A program made the translations under genes and the position numbers. Below the pieces are notes generated by a model. It ran no database searches. It was not told the origin of the DNA and saw only the letters and a list, made by a program, of their open reading frames with translations. From positions 1 to 46,542 of the forward strand of contig JACPKG010000003.1 of NCBI GenBank assembly GCA_016187175.1: 46,542 nucleotides of DNA. The letters are read 5' to 3'. This DNA is from Candidatus Saccharimonadota bacterium. GTDB lineage: Bacteria > Patescibacteriota > Saccharimonadia > Saccharimonadales > UBA10212. Positions 8,748 to 19,129 of the stretch are shown here, in pieces (within the stretch, counting starts at the first letter, position 1; every line of letters starts with the position of its first letter).

Positions 8748-9971
8748 ATGACAAACGGTTTTGATAAAAAACAAGGAGATCAACCAGTACTCAATGCTAG
8801 TCCTGGAATCCTCAAAGAACCTGGCGGTAGTTCGGTAAACAACCCGCCTGCCGCAGATGAGTTGGAACCTGTTTCTTCTGAATCAGGTGGAGTAATCGTT
8901 GGAAAACCTGAAAAAATAGAAGGCACAGAAGGATTTTATAATCCAGCAGCTTGGCGGTACGTTGACAAGTACGGTGTCCCTAAGATTTGTTTATTGGGTC
9001 GTGATGTGAAAATGCCCGACCAAGCTTCTGCTACCGACGATAAACCTGTTGAATTTACTGCCGATGGAGATCCGATTGTCGGGGGCGGGCCAGATGTTGG
9101 TCCTATAGTACTTAAGGTTATAGGCCCAGATGGTAGGATTATACCCGAACTCACAAAAATAGTTTTTGAACCCAAAGTCGGGGGACCCTCGTTTGAAGAT
9201 TTCAGAGCATTATCGTTAGACGATGGCACGCTTATTTTTGGACTGACTTGGGTAGAACCCGACGGTACGCCTTTCCCTGCAATGCTGGTTACAACAACCG
9301 AAGAATTGATGGAACCAGGAACATCTGTAGAACCTAAAATTGTCAAAGATCTAGGTAGTGGCGACCAGACAACTCCCCTAGATGAAGAAGGTGTCAAAAT
9401 ACCAGGAAAAAACCTCACGCCGATTGATAGACATTCTTCAGATACAGATACGTATTCTTTCATGTTTAGGTCGCAAGGCAAAGAAAATCGTCATCGACTC
9501 CAAGTATTTTATGTTAAGGAAGGCGTAGTGACACATCGGTATGATATAAAGCTTCCTACGGATAAGGAGTGGGGTGAGTGGCAAATGGGCACGGGCGCGC
9601 CTCCAGAATGGACTGATAAGACCCGCCGAGAGGCTATTACTCTGATCCATGGGATCACAATAGTAAACGGGGAGTACGTATATACGTTCGCTTCTGCCAG
9701 GATGTATAGGGATCAAGATGACGTGCTATCGTTAGACAATATAGGCAAACCACTACTGACTTCAGCTTTGTTTGACGATGTAGTTCAACGTCATCGAGGG
9801 AGAAACGCATTTTATATTGATGGGTGGGTACCTCATCGTGACGAGGATGGCAACCTTGTTCTTCTGGAGGTGTTCGGCAGTCCAGGCGATTCACGCACGG
9901 ATAGAGTTTTCTTGGATCCGCGTGAAATAATCAGGCAATGGAAGAGGCCTGAATTGGCCGTGGCCGCTTAA
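8748..9971 (+). CDS. Hypothetical protein; possibly beta-propeller/glycosidase-like
   Basis: Long ORF; AGGAGG at ~8736-8741 supports the start MTNGFDKK; fold call rests on weak motif resemblance (GTGAPP ... HGITIVNGEYVYTFASARM). Confidence 0.6.
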   Translation: MTNGFDKKQGDQPVLNASPGILKEPGGSSVNNPPAADELEPVSSESGGVIVGKPEKIEGTEGFYNPAAWRYVDKYGVPKICLLGRDVKMPDQASATDDKPVEFTADGDPIVGGGPDVGPIVLKVIGPDGRIIPELTKIVFEPKVGGPSFEDFRALSLDDGTLIFGLTWVEPDGTPFPAMLVTTTEELMEPGTSVEPKIVKDLGSGDQTTPLDEEGVKIPGKNLTPIDRHSSDTDTYSFMFRSQGKENRHRLQVFYVKEGVVTHRYDIKLPTDKEWGEWQMGTGAPPEWTDKTRREAITLIHGITIVNGEYVYTFASARMYRDQDDVLSLDNIGKPLLTSALFDDVVQRHRGRNAFYIDGWVPHRDEDGNLVLLEVFGSPGDSRTDRVFLDPREIIRQWKRPELAVAA

Positions 9972-10036
9972 CTTAAAGTAAGAACAGAGTTTTTGCTGTC
10001 GAATTGTCCAGACCGGTAGGCTCAGCCAATAATTTC

Positions 10037-10176
10037 TTGACAGGCTTTTGATCATATGCCACCATGCTAGGCATGCGCAACCAACTAATTAGTGAGGTAA
10101 TCATTATTAACCCAGCCTAGCGGGTAGTTTTTTGCATATTACAAACGAAAAATAACTCCCGCAAAATGCGGGAGTT
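10037..10176 (+). promoter_or_regulatory. Candidate branched-chain amino acid attenuator leader of ilvB
   Basis: TTGACA at 10037; mini-ORF MLGMRNQLISEVIIINPA (10064-10120, or from ATG 10073); GCGGGTAGTT (10120-10129) can pair with the 5' arm of the terminator. Confidence 0.75.
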
Positions 10177-10180
10177 TTTA
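10154..10180 (+). terminator. Rho-independent terminator AACTCCCGCA-AAA-TGCGGGAGTT-TTTA upstream of ilvB
   Basis: Perfect 10-bp stem and U run. Confidence 0.9.
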
Positions 10181-10240
10181 TATCAAGCAGGCCAAATCAT
10201 TTGCTTAAATATGAAAATAATGAGATAATAAAGAAAAGTA

Positions 10241-12040
10241 ATGAGACGTAATTATACCGGCGCTGAAGCCACGATAAAAACCCTTGAAGAACTAGGGGTA
10301 ACGTACATATTTGGCCTTTCGGGCGGAGCCATCCTACCGTTTACTGATGCTGTTCACAGACTTGCAACAGCTGGTGAGAGCGAAATTAATTTGGTTTATA
10401 CGCGTCACGAGCAAGGCGCGATTCATATGGCCGAAGGTTACACCAGTGCCAGCGGTAAACCTGGGGTGGTGTTGGTAACTAGCGGCCCGGGTGCCGGTAA
10501 TATAATATCCGGCTTGCTGGACGCTAAGCTAGACAGACGGCCAGTGCTGGCAATCACCGGCCAAGTCCCCACCTATATGATCAATAAAGAGGGTTTTCAA
10601 GAGGCTCCTGTCATGGCTATATCTAGACCGCTGGTGAAGTGGAATCACCAACCCAAGGATTCCAATAAACTGCCAAGAGCTGTAGTTAAAGCGTTACGTA
10701 TCGCAACCAGCGGTCGCCCGGGTCCAGTTTTACTTGATGTACCGAAAAATATTGGCGAAGGAGATTTTACGGGAAGTCTAGAGCTAGCAATTGAGCGACC
10801 CGGCAAACTTGCTAAAATTAATCCTTACAAAGCCGTAATCAGGGCTAGGGATGCTATTAGAGAATATAGGGCTAACAAGGCTACCGGGGCTATTGTCAAG
10901 GCCTGGCGGACGGCCGAGAGGCCAGTTATATTAGCCGGTCATGGTGTATTAATTTCGGGAGGTACTGAAGAGTTACTAAAATTGGCAGAACAAGAAGATA
11001 CACCTGTTACTACAACTTTATTGGGTAAAGGCGCTTTTCCGGAAACTCATAGACTTAGCCTGGGAATGTTAGGCATGCACGGCACAGCTTATGCTAACAA
11101 AGCCATTTTAGGAGCTGACTTTGTACTTAATCTCGGCTCGCGCTTTGATGATCGGATCGTTGGTGATCCCAAGAAGTTTTGCAAAGGCGCCTTTATAGCC
11201 CACGTTGATATTGATCGCACACAATTTGGTAAGATGATTAAGCCAAACAAGAAAGTTGCCACTGACGGTCGTATATTTATCAAAACAATCCTTGGTGAAT
11301 TGGCCTTAAATGGCAAAGAGAAACGGTCTGACCGCTCTAAATGGAATGAAAAAATCGAAGAATTTAAGGTGCAATACCCTCTGAGCTATGAAACCAGCCA
11401 AGGACTGACAGCCCAAGAAGTGATTGACGCCGTTTATAAAGTCAGTGGTGGCGATGCCATCGTAACGGCCGACGTCGGCCAGCACCAAATGTGGGCTGCC
11501 CAGTTTTATAAAACCAATAGACCCAACCACTGGATAACTTCTGGGGGTGCCGGCACTATGGGTTTTGGTTTGCCGGCGGCTATCGGGGCTCAATTTGCGA
11601 AACCTCATGAACAAGTTATTGCTTTTGTCGGCGACGGCGGTTTTCAAATGACGTCGTATGAACTAACTACTGCCCGTAAACATAATCTGCCAATCAAAGT
11701 AATTATCTTAGACAATCAATATTTAGGCATGGTCCGTCAATGGCAAGAAGTTTTTTACGATGACCGCGAAAGTGCAGTGAACCTGGAAGATAACCCTGAT
11801 TTTGTAATGTTGGCTGAGAGCCATGGCGCAGTCGCAATAAGAGTTGAGGATCGTGAAGATCTGCAGGCAGCGCTGGAAAAAGCTTTCTCAGTTAATGATC
11901 GACCGGTAGTTGTGCACGCTTGTGTTAATAAAACCGATAATGTTTACCCTTTTATTCCTTCAGGAAGACCATACACCGATATGCTCTTAGGGCCACCGCC
12001 ACCAAATGAAAAATTGCCAACTCCGACGGGAAGCACATAG
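10241..12040 (+). CDS. ilvB: Acetolactate synthase large subunit
   Basis: TPP-enzyme domains; VTSGPGAGNIISGLLDAKLDRRPVLAITGQVP, GDGGFQMTSYELTTARKHNLPIKVIILDNQYLGMVRQWQE. Confidence 0.94.
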   Translation: MRRNYTGAEATIKTLEELGVTYIFGLSGGAILPFTDAVHRLATAGESEINLVYTRHEQGAIHMAEGYTSASGKPGVVLVTSGPGAGNIISGLLDAKLDRRPVLAITGQVPTYMINKEGFQEAPVMAISRPLVKWNHQPKDSNKLPRAVVKALRIATSGRPGPVLLDVPKNIGEGDFTGSLELAIERPGKLAKINPYKAVIRARDAIREYRANKATGAIVKAWRTAERPVILAGHGVLISGGTEELLKLAEQEDTPVTTTLLGKGAFPETHRLSLGMLGMHGTAYANKAILGADFVLNLGSRFDDRIVGDPKKFCKGAFIAHVDIDRTQFGKMIKPNKKVATDGRIFIKTILGELALNGKEKRSDRSKWNEKIEEFKVQYPLSYETSQGLTAQEVIDAVYKVSGGDAIVTADVGQHQMWAAQFYKTNRPNHWITSGGAGTMGFGLPAAIGAQFAKPHEQVIAFVGDGGFQMTSYELTTARKHNLPIKVIILDNQYLGMVRQWQEVFYDDRESAVNLEDNPDFVMLAESHGAVAIRVEDREDLQAALEKAFSVNDRPVVVHACVNKTDNVYPFIPSGRPYTDMLLGPPPPNEKLPTPTGST

Positions 12041-12141
12041 CAAATACAGCTACTAATGAAGCCCGCTCATCTTTCATATAAGGCTGGCGTTGACTGCTTG
12101 ACTGAGCGCCTCTAAAATAAACAATTGTTAATATGACTTAA

Positions 12142-12849
12142 AATAAACATGATCTTTATGAGGACCATGGCCAAAGCATAGGCCCAAAACTAAACAAGCT
12201 GCGAGCGGCGGTACTGGGAGCCAATAACGGCATAGTTTCTATTTCTGGTCTGGTGGTTGGCGTCGCCGGAGCTACCGATTCCAAAGTGGTTATTTTGACC
12301 GCTGGTGTAGCTGGTCTGATCGCTGGTGGCATATCAATGGCGGCTGGTGAGTACGTGTCGGTTAGCAGCCAACGTGACACGGAGCGGGCTCTGCTGCACC
12401 AAGAAAAATTTGAGCTTAAAAACTACCCCAAAGGTGAGTTTCATGAGCTGGTAAAACTCTACCAAGATAAAGGCTTAACCCAAGCCACTGCCAACAAGGT
12501 AGCTAGCGAACTAACAGACCGCGATGTCTTTATGGCTCATGCTGATGCCGAGCATAGCATAGACCCGGATGAGCTGGTTAACCCCTGTCAGGCGGCCATC
12601 GCCTCAACCGCGTCGTTTTTGGCCGGAGCCGCCATTCCGCTAATTGCCATTACTGGGCCGCCGGCCAATATGCGCATACCGATAGCCTTTGTGTCAGCTG
12701 TTATTGCACTTATACTCACTGGTACGCTGAGCGCTAAAGTTGGCAAAGCTCCGGTCTTGCCAGCCATCGCCAGAGTTGTATCTGGAGGCTTGATAGCTAT
12801 GGTTATCACTTTTAGTATCGGCAGTTTGCTTGGCGCCAGCAATATATAG
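12142..12849 (+). CDS. VIT-family iron/manganese transporter-like protein, N-terminus without an in-frame start codon
   Basis: KLRAAVLGANNGIVSISGLVVGVAGATDS ... GGISMAAGEYVSVSSQRDTE; homologous-looking sequence extends upstream of the annotated ATG at 12253. Confidence 0.85.
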   Translation, partial: NKHDLYEDHGQSIGPKLNKLRAAVLGANNGIVSISGLVVGVAGATDSKVVILTAGVAGLIAGGISMAAGEYVSVSSQRDTERALLHQEKFELKNYPKGEFHELVKLYQDKGLTQATANKVASELTDRDVFMAHADAEHSIDPDELVNPCQAAIASTASFLAGAAIPLIAITGPPANMRIPIAFVSAVIALILTGTLSAKVGKAPVLPAIARVVSGGLIAMVITFSIGSLLGASNI

Positions 12850-13218
12850 ATTGACCTCATAGAGACGTGCTGTCTTCTTCACACAACAATTTCGTCAGCC
12901 AGTTATTATTCCTTTCCAAAAGATATGCTCTAGACCCATAGGTTCCGCCAATTTACGCCGGCTCATACCAAAGCAAAACATTATCTGATTTAAACCCCCT
13001 TATTCCTGGAAGCTTAAGATTACCTGACTCTCAAAACATAGCTTACTAGACAATATTTTTGCCGTTTACAAGGAGGCTCATTGTAAACTTGTAAACAATG
13101 GATGAGTCACGCCTTAGGCGATGGGGTTTGATGGAGGTTTTTAGAGTCCGATGGGATTAACATGATAGTATTTAAGTTAAATTTTATAATATAAGCTAGT
13201 AATTACGGAGAGAAGTAA

Positions 13219-13509
13219 ATGAGTCAACCAATGGAAGTACGGCAAGAGCTGAGAGATCAAGTAGCAGAGCTTGCTGGAAGCTATCCAGAAAACGCCGAGG
13301 CTACGGTGGTTCTCAGGGGTTTATACAGGCTTTATTTTGATAGAAAATCTGACGCAAATCCTAGAGAGAAGGGATTTTTGTTGTCTGCAGGTTATAACTT
13401 TTCTAGGTCTGCCGGTTTTCCTTTCCAACAAAATAATGAAATTTTTCGAGAAGAAGCCGCTAGACTCTACACGCCTCCACAGCAAGCTGGCGTCACACCC
13501 CAAGCATAA
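13219..13509 (+). CDS. Hypothetical 96-aa protein
   Basis: Upstream TATAAT and purine-rich SD (GGAGAGAAG). Confidence 0.6.
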   Translation: MSQPMEVRQELRDQVAELAGSYPENAEATVVLRGLYRLYFDRKSDANPREKGFLLSAGYNFSRSAGFPFQQNNEIFREEAARLYTPPQQAGVTPQA

Positions 13510-13592
13510 AAGTGCTCATACTTCATGCTGGCTGATGAAGACGCGTTAGCTATTGAGATTGAAGCCGCTGATAAATGAGGATAGCTAAATAC

Positions 13593-14486
13593 GGCTCAGT
13601 CAACTAACATGGAACAAGACTCATAGCTAGGTAGTTTTGCGGACTTTTCAAGAGCTCTGGGAAGTTATGCCTGGCTTCCCATTCTTTTAAGATGACATCC
13701 AGGTATTTGGTCGGTACACAGCCATAGAGTTTTCTAAGGTAACGCTTGAGAGCACTCCAGACTTTCTCTACGGGGTTAGTGCCGGCATACCTGCCCAGGC
13801 TATGGTTCCAGGACTCATGGGAGTCACCATAAAACTCTAGCTTCTCATAGCCCCACCAGGCATCAGTCACCACTAAAGCACCCTCTTTAAACTGCTTCAC
13901 TAACAAAACTGGTTAAGACTTCGGCTGAGCGATTGGCTATAGCCTGCAATTTTAGCTGGTTATCCAGGGCAATGGCCCCAGCCACGATGACCTGGTCCTG
14001 CTTACTCCGGAGTTTACCAAAATAGGATTCGTCACTGATGACTACCTCCGCCAGCACAGCTTTGGCTGAACTCGGCAAGTTAGTCCTGAAACGGCTATAC
14101 CAACGGGCAACTGTGGTGTAGCTGACTCGAGCTAGCAACCTAGCCGTATCCGGACTCTTACGGTTCTGCGCCAGTACCACAGCAGGACGAACAGCTGCCG
14201 GGGTGACAGTTTCAGGCCATACAGCCAGCTGCCACGGTAGGCCGTAGACCTGAGCTTTTTGCGGCAGAACTTGCACCACAGATACTTGCCTTGCTAGTTC
14301 TCTGCCAGGCAGCTACTGCAGCCTGGACAAGCTAGGCCTTCACCGAACACTAAGTTGTTAAGGATCCGCCAGCACTTTAGATTACTAACATAGACTGGTA
14401 ATTTGTTCATTGGGACAACTCCTCTTGAATTAAGTTAGTTTTACCAACCTAATTCTACGAGTTGTTCCACTTTAGTTTAACGAGCC
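13593..14486 (-). mobile_element. Degenerate IS1595-like insertion sequence (ISXO2-type DDE transposase)
   Basis: Transposase fragments 13604..13906 and 13887..14279 on the minus strand; imperfect terminal inverted repeats GGCTCAGTCAACTAACATGGAACAA (13593) vs GGCTCGTTAAACTAAAGTGGAACAA (reverse complement ending 14486). Confidence 0.82.
13604..14412 (-). pseudogene. IS1595-like transposase, frame-disrupted
   Basis: VISDESYFGKLRSKQDQVIVAGAI + GALVVTDAWWGYEKL ... HNFPELLKSPQNYL; N-terminal Cys-rich segment MNKLPVYVSNLKCWRILNNLVFGEGLACPGCSSCLAEN ends at a stop. Confidence 0.8.
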
Positions 14487-14583
14487 ATTTGCTGGACTGT
14501 AAATCAGTATAAAGCCGGTGCTATAATTGGCTAGCTCAGCAAGTTTATAGGGGTGAAGTGCTTAAGCTAAACGGAATGTAGAT

Positions 14584-15987
14584 ATGATAGTAATGAAGTT
14601 TGGTGGGAGCTCGGTGGGCGACACCAGGCGTATACAGCGAGTAGCTCAACTAATCAACGAGCTGCAAGCTAAAGAACCGGTTGTGGTTGTGGTGTCGGCC
14701 ATCGGTGGTGTGACTGATTTGCTGCTTACTGCAGCCACGGCGGCCGCTGGCAAAAACCAATCCAAGCTCACTGAGAGTCTTAAGTCCTTAAGGGGTCTTC
14801 ATTTGCAAGTGGCAGCAGGCTTAAAGTTAACGCAGTCGGCCCAAACTGAGCTTAACGATTTAGTTGATGAAAGACTTGCTAAAGCGGGACAATTACTGCA
14901 GAGTGTCTACACTCTTGGTGAGTTAACTCCTAGAGCGCTTGATGCTATTTTATCGTACGGTGAAAGGCTAAATATCCATCTAGTGGCTAACGCCATAGGA
15001 CCCAAAGCTCGTCCGTTGGAGGCCAGCAACTTTATTGTCACTGACGATCGTTTTGGCGCAGCCCAGCCTCAGCTGGAAAAATCTGTCAGGCGAACAAAGT
15101 TGGTAATTTCGCCACTTATAAAACGTAATTTTATTCCAGTCGTCACTGGTTATATTGGCGCCACAGCTGAAGGTGTCATAACCACTCTTGGCCGGGGCGG
15201 TTCTGACTATTCAGCGACTATTTTAGGCTACTGTCTGGGCGCCAGAGAAGTCTGGATTTGGACGGATGTCGATGGCGTGATGACGGCCGATCCAAAAGTC
15301 GTTAGAGATGCCCACACTATTGCTGAGCTTACCTACAACGAAGCCGCCGAGCTTTCTTACTTTGGAGCTAAGGTACTGCATCCTCTTACAATGGTTCCGG
15401 TCGCCCTTAAAAATATACCAATCCGGATTAAAAATACTTTTAAGCCTGAAATTGAAGGCACCAAAATCGCCAAAAAAATTTCTGAAAACGGAACCAGTAC
15501 CAAGGCCATTGCCACGATTGGCAACCTTTCATTGATTACCGTTCAGGGTAAAGGCATGTTGGGCGTACCCGGAGTAGCGGCCAGAATGTTTGACGCCATC
15601 GCCGCAGAGGAAATTAATGTGATGTTTATTTCTCAGGCCTCATCGGAGTTTAACATTTCTTTCGTCGTCCAGTACGGCGATGGTCGCCACGCGGTTAAAG
15701 TACTTAAAGAAATCTTTCGATACGAGCTTGATATCAGAACCATTGAGACTGTCAAAATTGAAGAAAATCTGGCTATTATCGCCGTTGTGGGTGAAGGTAT
15801 GAGAGGACATCCTGGTATTGCCGGCCAAACGTTTTCGGCGCTTGGTAATGCTAAAGTGAACATTATCGCTATAGCTCAGGGTTCTTCGGAGCGCAATATA
15901 TCGCTGGTTATTCACCAGCACGAAGTGCCCAAAGCTGTTAAAAGCATACATAATCAATTCCATCTAGCTAAGAAACAAAATGGTTAA
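14584..15987 (+). CDS. lysC: Aspartokinase
   Basis: MKFGGSSVGDTRRI, GRGGSDYSATILGYCLGA, ACT domains. Confidence 0.96.
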   Translation: MIVMKFGGSSVGDTRRIQRVAQLINELQAKEPVVVVVSAIGGVTDLLLTAATAAAGKNQSKLTESLKSLRGLHLQVAAGLKLTQSAQTELNDLVDERLAKAGQLLQSVYTLGELTPRALDAILSYGERLNIHLVANAIGPKARPLEASNFIVTDDRFGAAQPQLEKSVRRTKLVISPLIKRNFIPVVTGYIGATAEGVITTLGRGGSDYSATILGYCLGAREVWIWTDVDGVMTADPKVVRDAHTIAELTYNEAAELSYFGAKVLHPLTMVPVALKNIPIRIKNTFKPEIEGTKIAKKISENGTSTKAIATIGNLSLITVQGKGMLGVPGVAARMFDAIAAEEINVMFISQASSEFNISFVVQYGDGRHAVKVLKEIFRYELDIRTIETVKIEENLAIIAVVGEGMRGHPGIAGQTFSALGNAKVNIIAIAQGSSERNISLVIHQHEVPKAVKSIHNQFHLAKKQNG

Positions 15988-17038
15988 AGAAGTTTTTAAA
16001 TATTATTTACTTCATATGGGGGTAGGCAATGTTGGCAGAGCTGTGTTGCAGCAAGTTAGAGACAATCGGCAGTGGGTTCAACGGACGTATGGCATTGATC
16101 TTATATACTGCGGACTTTTTGATAGCCAGGCTAGTGTATTCAATGCCCAAGGTTTATCCTTGGCTCAAATAAATGCTTTCCCAAGCTCTGGTATTGAGGA
16201 TATAAACCGAAGTATCAGACTTATGCCTAAACCTTTCGCGCTAATAGACACTACTGCTTCCGAACAGATTCTGCCCCTACTAGCTGAAGCTGCAGCTAGG
16301 GGTGGCGCAGTCATTTTAGCCAATAAGAATCCACTGGCAGCCGGTCAGAGTGATTTTAAGAAGTTGTCAAAATTAGCTGGTCGGCGGCTTTTTTACGAGA
16401 CTACCGTCGGTGCTGGCCTGCCGGTAATCCAAACTCTGAAAACGCTTATAGCCACCGGCGACAAGATTATCAGGATAGAGGGTTGTTTTAGCGGCACGCT
16501 AGGCTTTATCTTTTCACAGCTGCAAAAAGGAGACTCACTTTCAGAGGCGGTATTACAAGCCAAAAAATTGGGGTTCACCGAACCCGATCCGCGTGATGAT
16601 TTATCTGGCCTTGACGTTGCGCGCAAAGCCCTAATTTTGGCGCGTACACTTGGTGCTCATATGGAGATGACCGACATAAAAATCAAAAAAATCTACCCCC
16701 GGGCTATGGAGAAACTATCTGCTGGGGAGTTTTTAAACAAGCTACCCGAACTAGACAGTCTATTTAAAGCCAAAATCAATTTGGCCAGGCAGCGGGCTAA
16801 AACTCTGCGGTTTGTGGCCCAAGTTGAGCACGGTGATTACCGAGTAGGTCTGAGAGAAGTTGATCTAAATTCGGACATCGGTAGCTTAAATGGCTCTGAT
16901 AATATTATTATATTTAAAACCAGACGCTATTCTAAACAGCCGCTGGTTATTAAAGGTCCGGGTGCCGGCGTTGAGGTTACTGCTGCGGGAGTGTTTGACG
17001 ACATCTTGCAGGCGGCTCAGCAGGGAGCAAAACTATGA
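15980..17038 (+). CDS. hom: Homoserine dehydrogenase
   Basis: GVGNVGRAVLQQ, ANKNPLA, YETTVGAGLPVIQTLKTL, GCFSGTLGFI. Confidence 0.94.
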   Translation: MVKEVFKYYLLHMGVGNVGRAVLQQVRDNRQWVQRTYGIDLIYCGLFDSQASVFNAQGLSLAQINAFPSSGIEDINRSIRLMPKPFALIDTTASEQILPLLAEAAARGGAVILANKNPLAAGQSDFKKLSKLAGRRLFYETTVGAGLPVIQTLKTLIATGDKIIRIEGCFSGTLGFIFSQLQKGDSLSEAVLQAKKLGFTEPDPRDDLSGLDVARKALILARTLGAHMEMTDIKIKKIYPRAMEKLSAGEFLNKLPELDSLFKAKINLARQRAKTLRFVAQVEHGDYRVGLREVDLNSDIGSLNGSDNIIIFKTRRYSKQPLVIKGPGAGVEVTAAGVFDDILQAAQQGAKL

Positions 17039-18117
17039 AAAAATTGAAGGTCGGTATGCTAGGGGCCACCGGCATGGTCGGCCAGCGCTTCATTGCTTTA
17101 CTGGCTAATCATCCGTGGTTTGAAGTTGCCTCTTTAGCTGCCTCATCTCGCTCGGCCGGTAAGACCTATCAAGAAGCTGTTGCCGGACGCTGGTCAGTGA
17201 GCTCGGCCATACCCCCGACTATCCGGAAGATAAAAGTCCAAGCCGTCGAAGCCGATTTAGGGCAAATCACTAGTGAAGTAGATTTGGTATTTAGCGCCCT
17301 GGATATGGATAAAAAGGCTATCCAAGATCTAGAAATTACTTACGCAACGGCTTGGGTGCCGGTTATTTCTAATAATTCGGCCCATCGCTGGACGCAGGAC
17401 GTACCAGTACTCATGCCAGAAATCAATCCGGACCATGTCGGACTTATCGATGTTCAACGAAAAAACAGGGGCTGGAAAAAAGGCTTAATTGCCGTTAAGC
17501 CAAACTGCTCAATCCAGTCCTACGTTTCTATTTTGACCGCTCTGCGCAAATATCAGCCAACGGCTATCAACGTCACCAGTTTACAAGCAATATCTGGCGC
17601 AGGTAAAACTTTCGAAAGTTGGCTTCAGATGATCGATAATGTCATTCCTTTTATCAGCAACGAAGAAGAAAAATCAGCCAAAGAGCCGATGAAAATCTGG
17701 GGAAAATTATCTGGACGATCAATTAAATTGGCCAAAGCGCCAGAAATAGCGGCCGCTTGTATTCGAATACCGGTATCCGATGGTCATATGGCAGATGTAG
17801 CCGTCAACTTTAAACAAAAGCCAACCAAAACTCAGATTTTAAAAGCCGTGGCTAACTTTGGCAATCCTTTGTCACGCTTAAAGTTACCATCTGCCCCAAA
17901 GCAGTTAATCCACTATTTTGAGCAGGAGGACCGACCCCAAACAGCGCTCGACCGTGATTTAGAAAACGGCATGGGGATTGCTATGGGTAGGCTAAGAAAA
18001 GACACACATTTCGATTGGCGGTTTATAGCTCTTTCGCACAACACTATTCGTGGAGCCGCCGGCGGAGCTATCTTGATGGCCGAGCTACTTGTTAAAAAAG
18101 GTTATATTTCAAGCTAG
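17035..18117 (+). CDS. asd: Aspartate-semialdehyde dehydrogenase
   Basis: VGMLGATGMVGQRFI, KPNCSIQSYV, RIPVSDGHMADV. Confidence 0.94.
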   Translation: MKKLKVGMLGATGMVGQRFIALLANHPWFEVASLAASSRSAGKTYQEAVAGRWSVSSAIPPTIRKIKVQAVEADLGQITSEVDLVFSALDMDKKAIQDLEITYATAWVPVISNNSAHRWTQDVPVLMPEINPDHVGLIDVQRKNRGWKKGLIAVKPNCSIQSYVSILTALRKYQPTAINVTSLQAISGAGKTFESWLQMIDNVIPFISNEEEKSAKEPMKIWGKLSGRSIKLAKAPEIAAACIRIPVSDGHMADVAVNFKQKPTKTQILKAVANFGNPLSRLKLPSAPKQLIHYFEQEDRPQTALDRDLENGMGIAMGRLRKDTHFDWRFIALSHNTIRGAAGGAILMAELLVKKGYISS

Positions 18118-18210
18118 ATACGTAAGAAAGAGAAATTTTATACAGCTCACTTTTTACACTTATGCTAGACTTTTTTTGCCCCAAGGTGGTTGGGTTTGAA
18201 GAGGATCGAA

Positions 18211-18678
18211 ATGGAAAGAGATAAGCTATATGACGCCGCAATAAAGTCGCACGATGTTTTGTTTAGAGCCAGCACCGTCTTTCCGTTCATACTTTTTCCA
18301 GATTCTATCGTGCTTGATCGTGAGAAGTTAATTATTATCCATCGGCCGTTTTTTAGGATGGCCAAAATAACCGCGATTAGAATAAAGGATATTTTAAACG
18401 CCGAAGTTGACGTTGGTCCTTTTTTTGGCCAATTGCGGATTGTGACACGGTATTACTCGGGCGACAACGCCCAATTTGCCGGTGCCGATGCTGGCTCAAG
18501 AGACAGGAAGCCGCCCTCCATCAAATATTTATGGAGGGGTGACGCTCTTAAAGTCCACAGTCTGCTTCAGGGCTATATCATTGCTACCCAAAAAGAGATT
18601 GATTGCACCTCAATACCGAAGGACGAGTTAATTATGTTGTTGAACGATCTTGGCCAAAGCGTTGCCCAGGCCACTTAG
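18211..18678 (+). CDS. Hypothetical protein
   Basis: Coding-like ORF (18190 or 18211 start). Confidence 0.6.
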   Translation: MERDKLYDAAIKSHDVLFRASTVFPFILFPDSIVLDREKLIIIHRPFFRMAKITAIRIKDILNAEVDVGPFFGQLRIVTRYYSGDNAQFAGADAGSRDRKPPSIKYLWRGDALKVHSLLQGYIIATQKEIDCTSIPKDELIMLLNDLGQSVAQAT

Positions 18679-19129
18679 CCGACTTTTTGGACTTAGATTG
18701 GTGATCTATTGCCGCTGAAGAATGAGATAGGGGAACCTTGGTATCAGGCCGGGCTGCCTGAATGTTATCAATTTTGTCTTGGACTTTTTTATGATACTTG
18801 TGCAGACGAACTAGTTGGCCGTCAGGTGGCGTGGGGCGTCGTAAATAATATTGCATATAATTCTCTTCTTGTAATGCCGCCTATTTAATAACCTTTTAGT
18901 CTTTTTGGTCAGTGAAAATTTTAACTATAATTAACGCTCTCTCCCCCAACTTCTTGATCTACCAGTAGCGTACTCAAATGTCATCAAATAGGCTGTAAAA
19001 ATTTTTAGTTTGCTGGTGTTAAAATTCCAAGCTTATGTTTGTAACATTTCTTACACTTAAATTAGGCTGCATTGGGACTGCAGGCTGACCTTCGCGCTCA
19101 GGAAAACCGCAGGTTGCCCTGCAAGTTTT

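Noticed and set aside
10000-10240. T-box riboswitch upstream of ilvB
   Set aside because: No recognisable T-box antiterminator consensus (TGGNACCGCG); the leader peptide model fits better.
13887-13906. Programmed frameshift in the IS transposase
   Set aside because: The N-terminal region also has a stop and no TSD is visible; decay is simpler.
18632-18856. Minus-strand 74-aa ORF
   Set aside because: Overlaps the end of a plus-strand ORF; no motif or initiation signal supports it.
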